IMG/VR virus record: IMGVR_UViG_3300017971_000093
Location: 1 to 46,045 of that record
DNA length: 46,045 nt
Strand: one strand, 5' to 3'
Source of the DNA: a virus
Below, piece by piece: positions 8,318-15,068 of this stretch. The notes under the pieces are model-generated. The model saw only the letters and a program-made list of their open reading frames with translations, did no database searches and was not told the origin of the DNA. Numbering within the stretch: the first letter of the stretch is position 1; the number at the start of each line of letters is the position of its first letter. Both the position numbers and the translations under genes were made by a program.

Positions 8318-8783
8318 ACTTCTGCTTGTCCACAAACTTCTTGAGGACTTCGCGCATCTTGACGTAGACCGCTCGGTTAGACGGGCTGTCGTCGATCATC
8401 TCCTGGGCGCTTCGCACCAAGTAGAGAATCGTGGTGTGGTCCCGGTTCAAAACGTGACCGATCTCGTCGTAGGACATCTCGCCCACATCACGCATCAGAA
8501 GGCACGCCATCTTGCGCGGCAAGCTGTGCTTGTTCCTCCGGCTTTGTCCCAAGATGTCCGTGTCGGCCACGGAGAAGAACTCTGCCGCCAGCCTCACGGC
8601 CGCTGCGTGCGGGGGCGGGTGCTTGACGTGGTTGTTGAGGGGCGTCGGAGGGAGGTAGTGAGCGATTTGCACCAGCTGGTCCCAAGTGATGACCTTCAAG
8701 TGCGATGTCTCGGTGCCGGTGTAAGAATCCAAGGGGGTAAGGGTTTCCCACGCTTGGGTGATGTCTTGGGGATCGGGGGTCAT
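8259..8783 (-). CDS. DnaA domain IV-like DNA-binding protein
   Basis: A 174-residue protein started at the ATG at 8783, four bases after the initiator stop. Residues about 66-130 match the DnaA C-terminal domain: a basic stretch (SRRNKHSLPRKMACLLMRD), then MSYDEIGHVLNRDHTTILYL, which contains the RDHTT signature used by DnaA to read DnaA boxes. The AAA+ domain is absent. The C-terminus is Gln/Glu-rich. It probably binds DNA at the phage or host origin, recruiting or blocking host initiation. It lies directly downstream of the replication initiator, and part of its coding sequence is shared with the next gene. Confidence 0.8.
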   Translation of the reverse strand: MTPDPQDITQAWETLTPLDSYTGTETSHLKVITWDQLVQIAHYLPPTPLNNHVKHPPPHAAAVRLAAEFFSVADTDILGQSRRNKHSLPRKMACLLMRDVGEMSYDEIGHVLNRDHTTILYLVRSAQEMIDDSPSNRAVYVKMREVLKKFVDKQKYGQHQQEEEEGQQPAPSDS

Positions 8784-8787
8784 GTGG

Positions 8788-9579
8788 TTAGCTGTTGCCC
8801 AACCTAGCATTCTTCTCCCGGTAAGCCACACAGTTTTCGCAGGAGCAGCTGGGTGCCCCCAAGGGCAAGTTCGGGATGTGACGCTGCTGACGCTGCTGAC
8901 GCTGACGTTGCTGTGACTCCATCCACTCAGCCCGGAAGCCAGCCCACCCCTGCGCGATGCTGGTGGCGATGGCGTCTTCGAGCTTCAGGCCAGCCTTCTC
9001 TGCTTCGCGCTCAAACGTCCGCAGGACGGTCGCTGTGACCGTTGCGCGCTTCTTGCGTCTGTGGGCTAGCCAGTCCTGCCAAACGGCCTTAGAGACGTTC
9101 TCAGGACGCTGCACAGACCGCCCTCTTTTACTTGTATCTACATCTACATCTACATGGGCTGACTCTGCTGACCGGCGCTGACGCGGTGCTGACGGTTGCT
9201 GACTGTCAGCATCCCGACGTTTTTGTCGTAAACGCTGCTGCGCTTGCCGGTTCTGCTCTCTGCGAGCCTCTTCGTTGCGGATCTGCTGATACTTTTCCCA
9301 GCCCGTGACCTCGTAGGTGAAGGGGCCGAGCGGCAACAGTCGGCGTCCGTCGTGGTCTTGGTTGCGGCTCAGGTCGTCTGCTTGGCAGAACGCCTTGAGT
9401 ACTTCGTCAACTTCCTGTGGCGTGCAGCCGATCAGCGCAGCAACCACTCGAGGGTTGACCTCTACCTCTCCGGGGGGCTTTGCGTGGGCGATGATGTAGG
9501 CCCAAACCGCGAATGCTGTCGGTCCCATCCCGACCATGCTCCCTTGGAACATGCACTCCCAAAGTTTTCCGTAGCCCAT
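8788..9579 (-). CDS. Replication initiator, winged-helix, lambda O/DnaT-like architecture
   Basis: A 263-residue protein. I chose the ATG at 9579 because GAGGGG precedes it. Residues 1-100 look like a winged-helix domain (TAFAVWAYIIAHA, VVAALIGCTPQEVDEVLKAF). Residues 100-160 are a low-complexity Gln/Arg/Ser linker. Residues 161-220 (VSKAVWQDWLAHRRKKRATV, TSIAQGWAGFRAEWM) have the W..W...R and GW.G pattern found in the C-terminal, helicase-loader-binding part of phage replication proteins. The tail has a CSCENC motif. First gene of the leftward replication operon; the linker DNA holds phased GCTGAC repeats that may be its own binding site. Confidence 0.75.
   Translation of the reverse strand: MGYGKLWECMFQGSMVGMGPTAFAVWAYIIAHAKPPGEVEVNPRVVAALIGCTPQEVDEVLKAFCQADDLSRNQDHDGRRLLPLGPFTYEVTGWEKYQQIRNEEARREQNRQAQQRLRQKRRDADSQQPSAPRQRRSAESAHVDVDVDTSKRGRSVQRPENVSKAVWQDWLAHRRKKRATVTATVLRTFEREAEKAGLKLEDAIATSIAQGWAGFRAEWMESQQRQRQQRQQRHIPNLPLGAPSCSCENCVAYREKNARLGNS
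8883..8906. repeat. Second GCTGAC-containing short tandem repeat
   Basis: GCTGCTGAC is repeated at 8883-8891 and 8892-8900, followed by GCTGAC at 8901-8906. These copies are largely in one codon phase and encode a Gln-Gln-Arg repeat near the initiator C-terminus, so the protein repeat may be enough to explain them. Confidence 0.6.
9121..9210. other. Candidate replication origin: iterons plus AT-rich stretch inside the initiator gene
   Basis: GCTGAC occurs at 9158, 9167, 9177, 9188 and 9198, spacings of 9, 10, 11 and 10 bases, roughly one helical turn each. The last copy forms the palindrome GCTGAC-T-GTCAGC (9198-9210). The copies fall in different codon phases, so a protein repeat does not explain them. 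Next to them, 9121-9157 is AT-richer and contains three TACATC-type hexamers, a possible unwinding element. The location in the linker of the initiator gene parallels the lambda origin inside gene O. Confidence 0.55.
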
Positions 9580-9739
9580 GCGGTCGTGCTTACCCCTCGA
9601 CCGACCTTGGATCAAGGTGGAAAAAAGCGTGCGGCCGACCGTCTCGTCCCTGCGGGAACCCCTCTGCCATTAGATCCCGCAATCCTGCCAGCCGCACGCC
9701 GAGTGTTCGTGAAAACACTAGGCAGCGGCCCTCGGAGCG

Positions 9740-9775
9740 GCGCAGCTTAGAAAAGGACTAGAGAACTAAGCGCGC
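9740..9775 (+). promoter_or_regulatory. Hairpin whose loop carries an AAAAGGACTAG leader motif without a start codon
   Basis: The stem is GCGC (9740-9743) plus GCTTAG (9745-9750) pairing with CTAAGC (9766-9771) plus GCGC (9772-9775), with A9744 bulged. The loop contains AAAAGGACTAG-AGAA, matching the leader of the gene at 11331, including its four-base spacer, but CTA stands where the ATG should be. It may be a decayed leader or a binding site for whatever recognises this motif. Confidence 0.5.
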
Positions 9776-9948
9776 AGTGCAGAGGGTAGGTGTCGGGAAG
9801 TTAGGGAGGGATCGCCCCTGCTCGCTTCCAGAGAGCCGCTGCCCAGCTAGGCTGGCGGATCTTGCCACAAGGATTCCCAGAAGGCAACGGCCAAAAGCGA
9901 ATGGTCTTGCCCCGACCCCAACTTTCCCCCGCCACTACAGGTAAAGCC

Positions 9949-9977
9949 TTGACACGGTCCTGGCCGAAGCCTAGCGT
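9949..9977 (+). promoter_or_regulatory. Sigma-70-like promoter, possibly giving a leaderless mRNA
   Basis: A perfect -35 TTGACA (9949-9954), a 17-base spacer and a weak -10 TAGCGT (9972-9977). The exonuclease ATG is at 9984, so transcription would begin at or next to the start codon. No good Shine-Dalgarno is visible. Confidence 0.5.
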
Positions 9978-9983
9978 CGGGGC

Positions 9984-11018
9984 ATGGCAAGTCCGTTGAT
10001 GATTCGAGCCAGCGCAGTCGGGGCGGTGCTGGGTTTGTCGAAGTTTCAAAGCCCTCTCACTCTCTACCACCGCATGCGGGGGGAGATCCCAGAGCAGCCG
10101 GACAACGAGTTGCTCAAGGAAGGGCGTTACTTTGAGGACGCCATCGCACGCATCGCGGCCGACAAGTTCGGCTTTGAACTGCGGCAAGGGTTGGACCACC
10201 CTGTCGGCGAGATTGACGAGGGGATGGGCTGGTTGCTGACGGATGGCGAGATCCTGAACGGGCACCCCGACCGCTACTTCGTCATCGACGGCAAGGTCGG
10301 CGTGCTTGAGATCAAGCAGACCCGCTACGGCGAGGTGGGTCACGGCGGCTGGGGCGACCCCGGCACCGACCAAGTGCCGGACGACTACTGGTTTCAGGTG
10401 CAGACCTACATCTACTTGGCGATGAAGAACCCGGAGATGTTCGACTTGCCGGTCGCTGACTACGGCCTGCTCGCCGCGCACATGAACAGCGGCACCGAAC
10501 TCTACAAGATCCAGCACGACAAGCAGGTCATCGAGAAGGTGCGCGAAGAGTGCTTCGAGTTCGTCCAGCGCGTGAAGGACGGCAACCCGCCGGACCCGCA
10601 GGACGAGGCCGACGCCCGCAACCGTTGGGCAGTCCGTGAGAAGAACCCGATCGGGTGCGACATCGGCGTCGTCGAGCAGCTGCGCCAGTTGACGCGGTTG
10701 AAGATCCAAGAGAAGGCGATCCGCTCGCAGATCAGCGAGATGCAGACGGCGATCTTCTGCTACGCGCAGGACCACGACACCATCGTCTACCACGACGAGA
10801 ACGGTGCGGAGCGCGTCGTCGCGACGGTTGGCGTCAACCGAAAGTTCAACGCAGAGGAGTGCTTGCAGAACCACCCCGACCTGCTGAACAACTACGCCAC
10901 GCTGGATACCAGCAAGCTCCGCAAGGAGAACCGCAAGCTCTACGACGCATACAGCCGCAAGCCGGTCGATCCGATCGAGCAGACCCGCGTGCTCCGCATC
11001 AAGGAGAAGGCGCTGTGA
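9984..11018 (+). CDS. YqaJ/lambda-type 5'-3' exonuclease (PD-(D/E)XK)
   Basis: A 344-residue protein. The N-terminus MASPLMIRASAVGAVLGLSK has the R-x-S...(L/F)G start of YqaJ-type nucleases. The active site is visible: GRYFEDAIA (48-56), NGHPDRYF (D96) and GVLEIKQTRY (E109, K111), the D...E-x-K of the lambda exonuclease fold. The C-terminal half is helical and charged. The enzyme should resect double-stranded ends to leave 3' single strands for the RecT protein encoded three genes downstream, giving a complete single-strand annealing pair. Such systems serve replication, end repair and recombination in phages that lack their own polymerase. It is the first gene of the rightward operon. Confidence 0.85.
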   Translation: MASPLMIRASAVGAVLGLSKFQSPLTLYHRMRGEIPEQPDNELLKEGRYFEDAIARIAADKFGFELRQGLDHPVGEIDEGMGWLLTDGEILNGHPDRYFVIDGKVGVLEIKQTRYGEVGHGGWGDPGTDQVPDDYWFQVQTYIYLAMKNPEMFDLPVADYGLLAAHMNSGTELYKIQHDKQVIEKVREECFEFVQRVKDGNPPDPQDEADARNRWAVREKNPIGCDIGVVEQLRQLTRLKIQEKAIRSQISEMQTAIFCYAQDHDTIVYHDENGAERVVATVGVNRKFNAEECLQNHPDLLNNYATLDTSKLRKENRKLYDAYSRKPVDPIEQTRVLRIKEKAL

Positions 11019-11317
11019 GGTGGCTTCTAGTTGACGAGGACGCCGACAAGCGTTTGTGCGAGGCGACGAAGCAAATGGGCGAAATCATCGGCCGCTGCGC
11101 AATCCTCCTCAACAAGATGAGCAACGTCAGCGTTGGCTTGGGAAGCGACGACGAAGTTGGCCGCTCGGTTGACTCGTTGCTTGCCGAGTTCGAAAGCTGG
11201 GACAAGGGCACCCGCGCAGCCTATCTGTGCAGCTTCTACGCGCTGGCTTCGATTGTAGACAAGCTGATGAAGGACTCCGACCCCGGTGTCACGGAAGACA
11301 CCACAACCGATAAGTAA
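11015..11317 (+). CDS. Hypothetical protein, 100 aa
   Basis: A GTG start at 11015 overlaps the exonuclease stop (GTGA), which is why I prefer it to the long upstream extension of this frame. The protein is helical and acidic at the C-terminus (DPGVTEDTTTDK), with no recognised motif. It sits between exonuclease and RecT and is translationally coupled to the former; a role in the recombination complex is possible but not shown. Confidence 0.7.
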   Translation: MRWLLVDEDADKRLCEATKQMGEIIGRCAILLNKMSNVSVGLGSDDEVGRSVDSLLAEFESWDKGTRAAYLCSFYALASIVDKLMKDSDPGVTEDTTTDK

Positions 11318-11330
11318 GAGGACTAGAGAA
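11318..11330 (+). promoter_or_regulatory. Conserved leader GAGGACTAG-AGAA before ATG 11331
   Basis: The Shine-Dalgarno is followed by CTAG and exactly four bases before ATG. The same arrangement occurs before four leftward genes (15451, 15908, 17016, 17663). Confidence 0.7.
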
Positions 11331-11603
11331 ATGCAAATCCAGAAGTTTGACCGAGACAACGCTGACCACGCGAAGCTGTGGGAGCACATTTGCGAGTTGC
11401 TGCGTCAGAGCGGCTTGATCGTTCGCTCGGACTCCGTTCCCGCCTTTGTCGTGAAGGACTCAAGTAGCTCATGCAGCTACAGCGTCGTGACGGAGGAGGG
11501 CGCGGAATACCAAGTGTTCTGCCACAAGACGGGCTACGGAGAATGGTCGGCCTTGAACGGCGGGCAAGTCCGCGTCAGCAAGCCGCAGGAGGAGTTGAAG
11601 TGA
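11331..11603 (+). CDS. Hypothetical protein, 90 aa
   Basis: The start at 11331 is fixed by the GAGGACTAG leader. A small soluble protein with a helical N-terminal half (HAKLWEHICELLRQSGL) and a likely beta-rich second half with CSYSVVTEEGAEYQVFC. No family recognised. Its stop overlaps the RecT GTG start (GTGA), so translation is coupled to RecT. Confidence 0.7.
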   Translation: MQIQKFDRDNADHAKLWEHICELLRQSGLIVRSDSVPAFVVKDSSSSCSYSVVTEEGAEYQVFCHKTGYGEWSALNGGQVRVSKPQEELK

Positions 11604-12631
11604 CCGACACGCAAACCGAAGCCCTCGTCCCGAAGAACGTCGGCGAAGCCTTGTGCGTGACCTACCGCAAGGACTTCGAGTCGGCGCTCAACTACGAGAT
11701 GATTTCCGGCCACCTGAAGTTTGAACCGTTCATGGCTGCTGTGAAGCAGGACGTGCTCAACAACCAAGGGCTGGCCGAAGCGTTCCAGTCGTCCCCCGGC
11801 AGCGCCATCAACGCGCTGCTGATGGCGGCGCAATGCAAGCTGTTGCCTGGCAGTTCCTACGACCTGTTCTACCTGATCCCACGGTGGAACGGCCGACGCA
11901 AGTGCAAGGAGGTCCAGCCGATGATCGGCTACAAGGGCATGTGCGAACTGGCGCAGCGGCACCCGCGCGTTCACAAGATCGAAGCGTTCTGCGTCTACGA
12001 GGGCGAAGAGTTTGAGTTCCGCCCCGGAGAGGGCAAGGTCATCCACAAGTTCGGCTTGGACGTTGACCGCTCCGACGAAAACCTGATCGCCGCCTACGCT
12101 CGCGTCGTCATCACCGACCCTAGCGGCCACCACCCGATCATGGACGACCCCGTCGTCTGGGTGATGTCCCGCAAGGAACTGGAGAAGTCGCGCGGGCGCA
12201 GCGATGCGTGGAAGAACGCTGAGAGCAAGGGTTGGAACAACAGCCCGTGGCACACCGACTTTCCGATGATGTGCCGCAAGACCGTGCTCCGAGCCGTGCT
12301 GACCAAGGGGTCGGTGCCGAAGGACATGGGCGTCGGCGGCGTCATCCAGCAGGACGACAAGGCTGACCTGATCGAGAAGCCTTTGCCGCTACCGAAGCCG
12401 AGCAAGCAGGACGGCATCCGTCAGAAGCTCGGCATCGACGAGTCGATTCACTTCGAGTTAGTCGAAGAGGCCGTCGCCGCCGTGGAGCAAGCGGCATCCA
12501 AGGAAGACCTCAAGCGTCTGCGCGGGGGATGGCAACACTTTGAGGGGATCGACGCGGAGACGATCGCCAACGCATACGAGGACAAGCTCGCCGCTTTCGA
12601 GTGGAAGGAGGACGGCAATGCACCTGCCTAA
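11600..12631 (+). CDS. recT: RecT-family single-strand annealing protein
   Basis: A 343-residue protein read from the GTG at 11600, which overlaps the upstream stop. RecT features: an early segment (FEPFMAAVKQDVLNNQGL), the SSPGSAINALLMAAQCKLLP block, the characteristic PMIGYKGMCELAQRHP strand-helix, VYEGEEFEF, AYARVVITD, and the DFPMMCRKTVLRAVL block before a variable acidic C-terminus. It should anneal complementary single strands made by the exonuclease encoded upstream. The C-terminal 60 residues are variable in this family and overlap the next gene by 14 bases. Confidence 0.9.
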   Translation: MTDTQTEALVPKNVGEALCVTYRKDFESALNYEMISGHLKFEPFMAAVKQDVLNNQGLAEAFQSSPGSAINALLMAAQCKLLPGSSYDLFYLIPRWNGRRKCKEVQPMIGYKGMCELAQRHPRVHKIEAFCVYEGEEFEFRPGEGKVIHKFGLDVDRSDENLIAAYARVVITDPSGHHPIMDDPVVWVMSRKELEKSRGRSDAWKNAESKGWNNSPWHTDFPMMCRKTVLRAVLTKGSVPKDMGVGGVIQQDDKADLIEKPLPLPKPSKQDGIRQKLGIDESIHFELVEEAVAAVEQAASKEDLKRLRGGWQHFEGIDAETIANAYEDKLAAFEWKEDGNAPA

Positions 12632-12959
12632 GCGTCTGACTAAGGAGGATCTGCGGAAGCAAATCCTCAAGCTGGAGATGGAGATGCACCAGCAGCGGCT
12701 CGACAACATGAACCTGCGTCTCTGCGCGGATAACTGGTTCGAGAACCTGCGGGATCTGATGGCGATGCCCGCAGGAGGCCGAGACGTGTTTGCCAGTTCC
12801 GACCTCGTCGGCCAGGAGGAGTTGTTCAAGATTCAGGACAAGCTCGCGAAGATGACGCTTGCGGCTGCGCAGCGGGTCAACCGGCAGAAGGAACTGGTCA
12901 AGCAGTTCCACTGGATCTACTCGTTCGAATCGGAAGACGAATCCAAAAAGGATGCGTGA
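12618..12959 (+). CDS. Small coiled-coil protein, 113 aa
   Basis: The ATG at 12618 follows a strong AAGGAGGA Shine-Dalgarno located inside the end of recT. Residues about 8-35 are a charged, methionine-rich probable coiled coil (ILKLEMEMHQQRLDNMNLRL), and the C-terminus is acidic. No known family. The end overlaps the methyltransferase start by 8 bases, so it belongs to the same operon. Confidence 0.7.
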   Translation: MHLPKRLTKEDLRKQILKLEMEMHQQRLDNMNLRLCADNWFENLRDLMAMPAGGRDVFASSDLVGQEELFKIQDKLAKMTLAAAQRVNRQKELVKQFHWIYSFESEDESKKDA

Positions 12960-13863
12960 GATGCACCTGTTTGCCGGTGTGGGCGGCGGCATTCTTGGCG
13001 GGATGCTGCTCGGCCACCGGCCCGTGTGCGCTGTAGAGATTGACCCGTTCTGTCGCGACGTGCTTCTGGCGCGTCAGGCAGACGGGTCTTTGCCTTTGTT
13101 CCCGATTCACGATGACATCAACACCTTCAACGCCAACGCCTGGCAAGGGCGAGTGGACATTGTTGCGGGCGGGTTCCCCTGCCAAGACCTGTCGGCCGCG
13201 AACTACAAAGCCCAAGGGCTCGCCGGGGCAAGGTCTTCTCTTTGGTTCGAGATGTTACGGGTCGTCAACGAGTGTCGGCCCCGGTTCGTCTTCGTCGAGA
13301 ACAGTCCGGCCATTCGGACCAGAGGACTGGCAACGGTCCTCGAGGGGCTTGCCGGAAGCGGGTATCATGCGGCGTGGGGCGTGCTCTCCGCACAAGCGGT
13401 TGGTGCCCCTCACGTTCGCAAGCGAATGTGGATCCTGGCAGAGAATCCCGACGCCTGTTGCGAACGACTCGAAGAACACGCGCAACGCAACGGCGCAACG
13501 GTCGCCGGGGAAGAGCGCCAATCCAGGGGTGACGCTGTGCGACTACGTGCTGATGGCGACGCCAACGGCGAGAGATTGGCGGTCCGGCAAGGCGAGCGCG
13601 GCGACGCATGCGAGGAACAGCCGTCCTTTGTCGGAACAGATCGGCGGCTACCTGAACCCGGACTGGGTGGAGCTTCTGATGGGATGGCCGCGTGGATGGA
13701 CGAACCCCGACGATGGCTTGCCGGATGGGACGAAGGCATGAGCAAGGTTACGTCGAGCAGGCACAACCGAACCAAGCGCCTGCGGTCGATTGGCAACGGT
13801 CAGGTGCCGCTGTGCGCGGCGGAAGCGTTCCGCGCCCTTCGTCGCCGTCTGGAGCAGACATGA
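12952..13863 (+). CDS. DNA cytosine-5 methyltransferase (alpha frame)
   Basis: A 303-residue protein with m5C methyltransferase motifs in order: I, LFAGVGGG (6-13); IV, GGFPCQDLS with catalytic Cys77; VI, FVENS (114-118); VIII, HVRKRMWIL (154-162); X, IGNGQVPLC (280-288). The segment 164-265 between VIII and X lacks an obvious motif IX, but this frame still shows the EPGLGG...DG...W.D signature of phage m5C enzymes. Motif IX-type sequence lies in the +1 frame of the same DNA (13445-13741), described separately. The enzyme should methylate cytosine in phage DNA to block host restriction. No restriction partner is seen. Start at 12952; the stop overlaps the next gene (ATGA). Confidence 0.88.
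   Translation: MREMHLFAGVGGGILGGMLLGHRPVCAVEIDPFCRDVLLARQADGSLPLFPIHDDINTFNANAWQGRVDIVAGGFPCQDLSAANYKAQGLAGARSSLWFEMLRVVNECRPRFVFVENSPAIRTRGLATVLEGLAGSGYHAAWGVLSAQAVGAPHVRKRMWILAENPDACCERLEEHAQRNGATVAGEERQSRGDAVRLRADGDANGERLAVRQGERGDACEEQPSFVGTDRRLPEPGLGGASDGMAAWMDEPRRWLAGWDEGMSKVTSSRHNRTKRLRSIGNGQVPLCAAEAFRALRRRLEQT
13367..13741 (+). CDS. Putative methyltransferase beta polypeptide in the +1 frame (target recognition/motif IX)
   Basis: In the frame one base ahead of the methyltransferase, 13445-13741 encodes PTPVANDSK, MATPTARDWRSGKA, THARNSRPLSEQIGG and LNPDWVELLMGWPRGWT. These are the hallmark target-recognition and motif IX segments of phage m5C methyltransferases. An ATG at 13367, preceded by GGAAG, would give 124 residues. 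The frame ends in a TGA overlapping an in-frame ATG of the alpha frame (13738). The known precedent is M.EcoHK31I/M.EaeI, where a beta subunit carrying motif IX is coded in another frame inside alpha. Two compensating indels are the alternative explanation. Confidence 0.6.
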   Translation: MRRGACSPHKRLVPLTFASECGSWQRIPTPVANDSKNTRNATAQRSPGKSANPGVTLCDYVLMATPTARDWRSGKASAATHARNSRPLSEQIGGYLNPDWVELLMGWPRGWTNPDDGLPDGTKA

Positions 13864-14135
13864 TCGACGACGACACGCTGCGCGACTTGGCTAGTCGGTT
13901 GTCGGTGGCAGAGATTGCGGCCGACGTTGGTTTGTCGCAACGCAGGGTGCGGACGCGGCTCGGCCAACTCGGCATTCGAGCGCAGCCAGGCATGCGCGCT
14001 CCGCTCGCCGACGCGGACATCCTCGAGGATCTGCGCGAGCTAGGATCGGTCGAGGCCGTGGCCGCGCGCTATCGCGTGAGTCGGCAGGCGGTCTACTGGC
14101 GGATGAGACGCCTAGGGGGCGGCGAGGGGCGCTAG
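13860..14135 (+). CDS. Double helix-turn-helix regulator
   Basis: A 91-residue protein whose ATG overlaps the methyltransferase stop (ATGA). It holds two similar HTH units: SVAEIAADVGLSQRRVRTRL (residues 15-34) and SVEAVAARYRVSRQAVYWRM (63-82). Two tandem HTHs in so small a protein suggest a DNA-binding repressor or switch recognising a direct repeat. As last gene of the recombination operon it could regulate either adjacent operon. Codon use is noticeably GC-rich, like the block that follows. Confidence 0.75.
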   Translation: MIDDDTLRDLASRLSVAEIAADVGLSQRRVRTRLGQLGIRAQPGMRAPLADADILEDLRELGSVEAVAARYRVSRQAVYWRMRRLGGGEGR

Positions 14136-14164
14136 AACGCGCCGCACCTCGCCGCAATCGCAAT

Positions 14165-14211
14165 AAGCGCCACAGCTAGCCACGCGCGGTTTGCGCGCCG
14201 CTGGCGCTTTT
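14165..14211. terminator. Bidirectional terminator between convergent operons
   Basis: AAGCGCCA (14165-14172) pairs perfectly with TGGCGCTT (14202-14209), followed by TTTT on the + strand and preceded by AA on the left arm. The loop contains a second stem, GCGC-GGTTT-GCGC (14084 to 14096 offset: 14184-14196). It lies between the rightward HTH gene (ends 14135) and the leftward block (ends 14227). Confidence 0.6.
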
Positions 14212-14226
14212 GGGCTTCGCTCCGCA

Positions 14227-14550
14227 CTATTCGCGCGGCTCCACACGATAGGCCCAATCGTCGGGGTAGCCGTAATCGTCGAAACCGTCGTCCCCTTCGG
14301 GTTCCTGCGGTTCGGCGTAGCCGGTAACCTCCGGCGAATCATCGTCGTCAGACGCTTCCGACTCGCATTCGGCCCACAACGCGGACGCATCGTCGGGCTC
14401 GAGACCTAGTTCCTCGGCAATCGTGTCCACGTCGCACCCCTGGCGGTGCAATTCACGCGCACGCGGAAGCTTACCGCAAAACCATTTGTGGTAGTCCTCG
14501 CCCGATGGCGCGCGGTAGCGCGTCCGGGGACCGGGGCGCGGCGTTACCAC
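14227..14550 (-). CDS. Hypothetical acidic protein, 107 aa
   Basis: A GTG start at 14550 overlaps the previous stop by 7 bases. The first half is basic and may hold a weak HTH (CDVDTIAEELGLEPDDASAL, residues about 39-58); the second half is very acidic (DDDD, EPQEPEGDDGFDD). Acidic tails of this kind occur in DNA mimics and in partners of basic proteins. No family recognised. Last gene of the GC-rich leftward block. Confidence 0.6.
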   Translation of the reverse strand: MVTPRPGPRTRYRAPSGEDYHKWFCGKLPRARELHRQGCDVDTIAEELGLEPDDASALWAECESEASDDDDSPEVTGYAEPQEPEGDDGFDDYGYPDDWAYRVEPRE

Positions 14551-15068
14551 CGCCGCACCCCGCCGGCCGTCCGCCAGCCATCAAGCACCGCCGCCGCATC
14601 GGCTAGCGGGGTTTCCGTCCCGTCTAACCACTGCACGCGGTCCCCGCGCCGGACGCCCACGCGAGCGCCCGCGCCGTGCCACCAATGCGCGAACACGCGC
14701 ACGCCGACCTTGTCATATGCGCGCGGATCGGCTTTCGCGAGCGCAGCAAGCCCGCGCTGCTCCGCGCTACCTTGCGCGAATGCTTCCAGAATCATCGACC
14801 CCGCCCCCGTTGCGCCGTCGAAAGGCGAAACGGCGTCGGGTTCTAGCTCAGGCGCGAGCAACGGCGCGCGGACGGCCGCGCTAGGGTCATCGGCTAAAAC
14901 GTCGTGCTTCGCGATGACGTAGCCGCCGTCCGCCAGATCGGGCAGCATATCCGCCGCCGGATCATAGCTCGCGCCGTAGGTCGTGGACGTGTAGCCGGTG
15001 GCGTGGCGTTCGATGACGCCAGCGCCGTGAATCCCGGCTAGCCCGCTTTCGATCGTAAGGAGCCGCAT
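14544..15068 (-). CDS. Hypothetical protein, 174 aa
   Basis: The ATG at 15068 shares its A with the upstream stop (TAATG); a GTG at 15077 is possible but less likely. The protein is Ala/Gly/Asp-rich without membrane segments. Visible landmarks are GTETPLADAAAVLDGWRTAG at the end and FAHWWHGAGARVGVRRGD, which may be a small beta domain. No family recognised. Confidence 0.6.
   Translation of the reverse strand: MRLLTIESGLAGIHGAGVIERHATGYTSTTYGASYDPAADMLPDLADGGYVIAKHDVLADDPSAAVRAPLLAPELEPDAVSPFDGATGAGSMILEAFAQGSAEQRGLAALAKADPRAYDKVGVRVFAHWWHGAGARVGVRRGDRVQWLDGTETPLADAAAVLDGWRTAGGVRRW

Larger units (their letters stand above)
9580..9983. promoter_or_regulatory. Divergent intergenic region rich in inverted repeats
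   Basis: These 404 bases separate the leftward replication operon from the rightward recombination operon and hold no convincing gene. Inverted repeats seen: CCTTG-GAT-CAAGG (9605-9617); TGCGGGA/TCCCGCA (9651-9657 with 9675-9681); AGTGTT/AACACT (9702-9719); GCGC-A-GCTTAG/CTAAGC-GCGC (9740-9775); CCAGC-TAG-GCTGG (9843-9855). Both operons must be promoted from here, so some of these are probably operators. Confidence 0.6.

Noticed and set aside
8328-8336. TTGTCCACA, one change from a DnaA box
   Set aside because: A single copy inside the coding sequence of the DnaA-like gene, with no cluster nearby; chance is a sufficient explanation.
9801-10874. 357-codon antisense ORF across the exonuclease gene
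   Set aside because: It covers conserved exonuclease motifs on the other strand and its composition is that of a shadow frame.
11534-12253. 239-codon antisense ORF under recT
   Set aside because: recT is clearly coding; the antisense product shows no family features.
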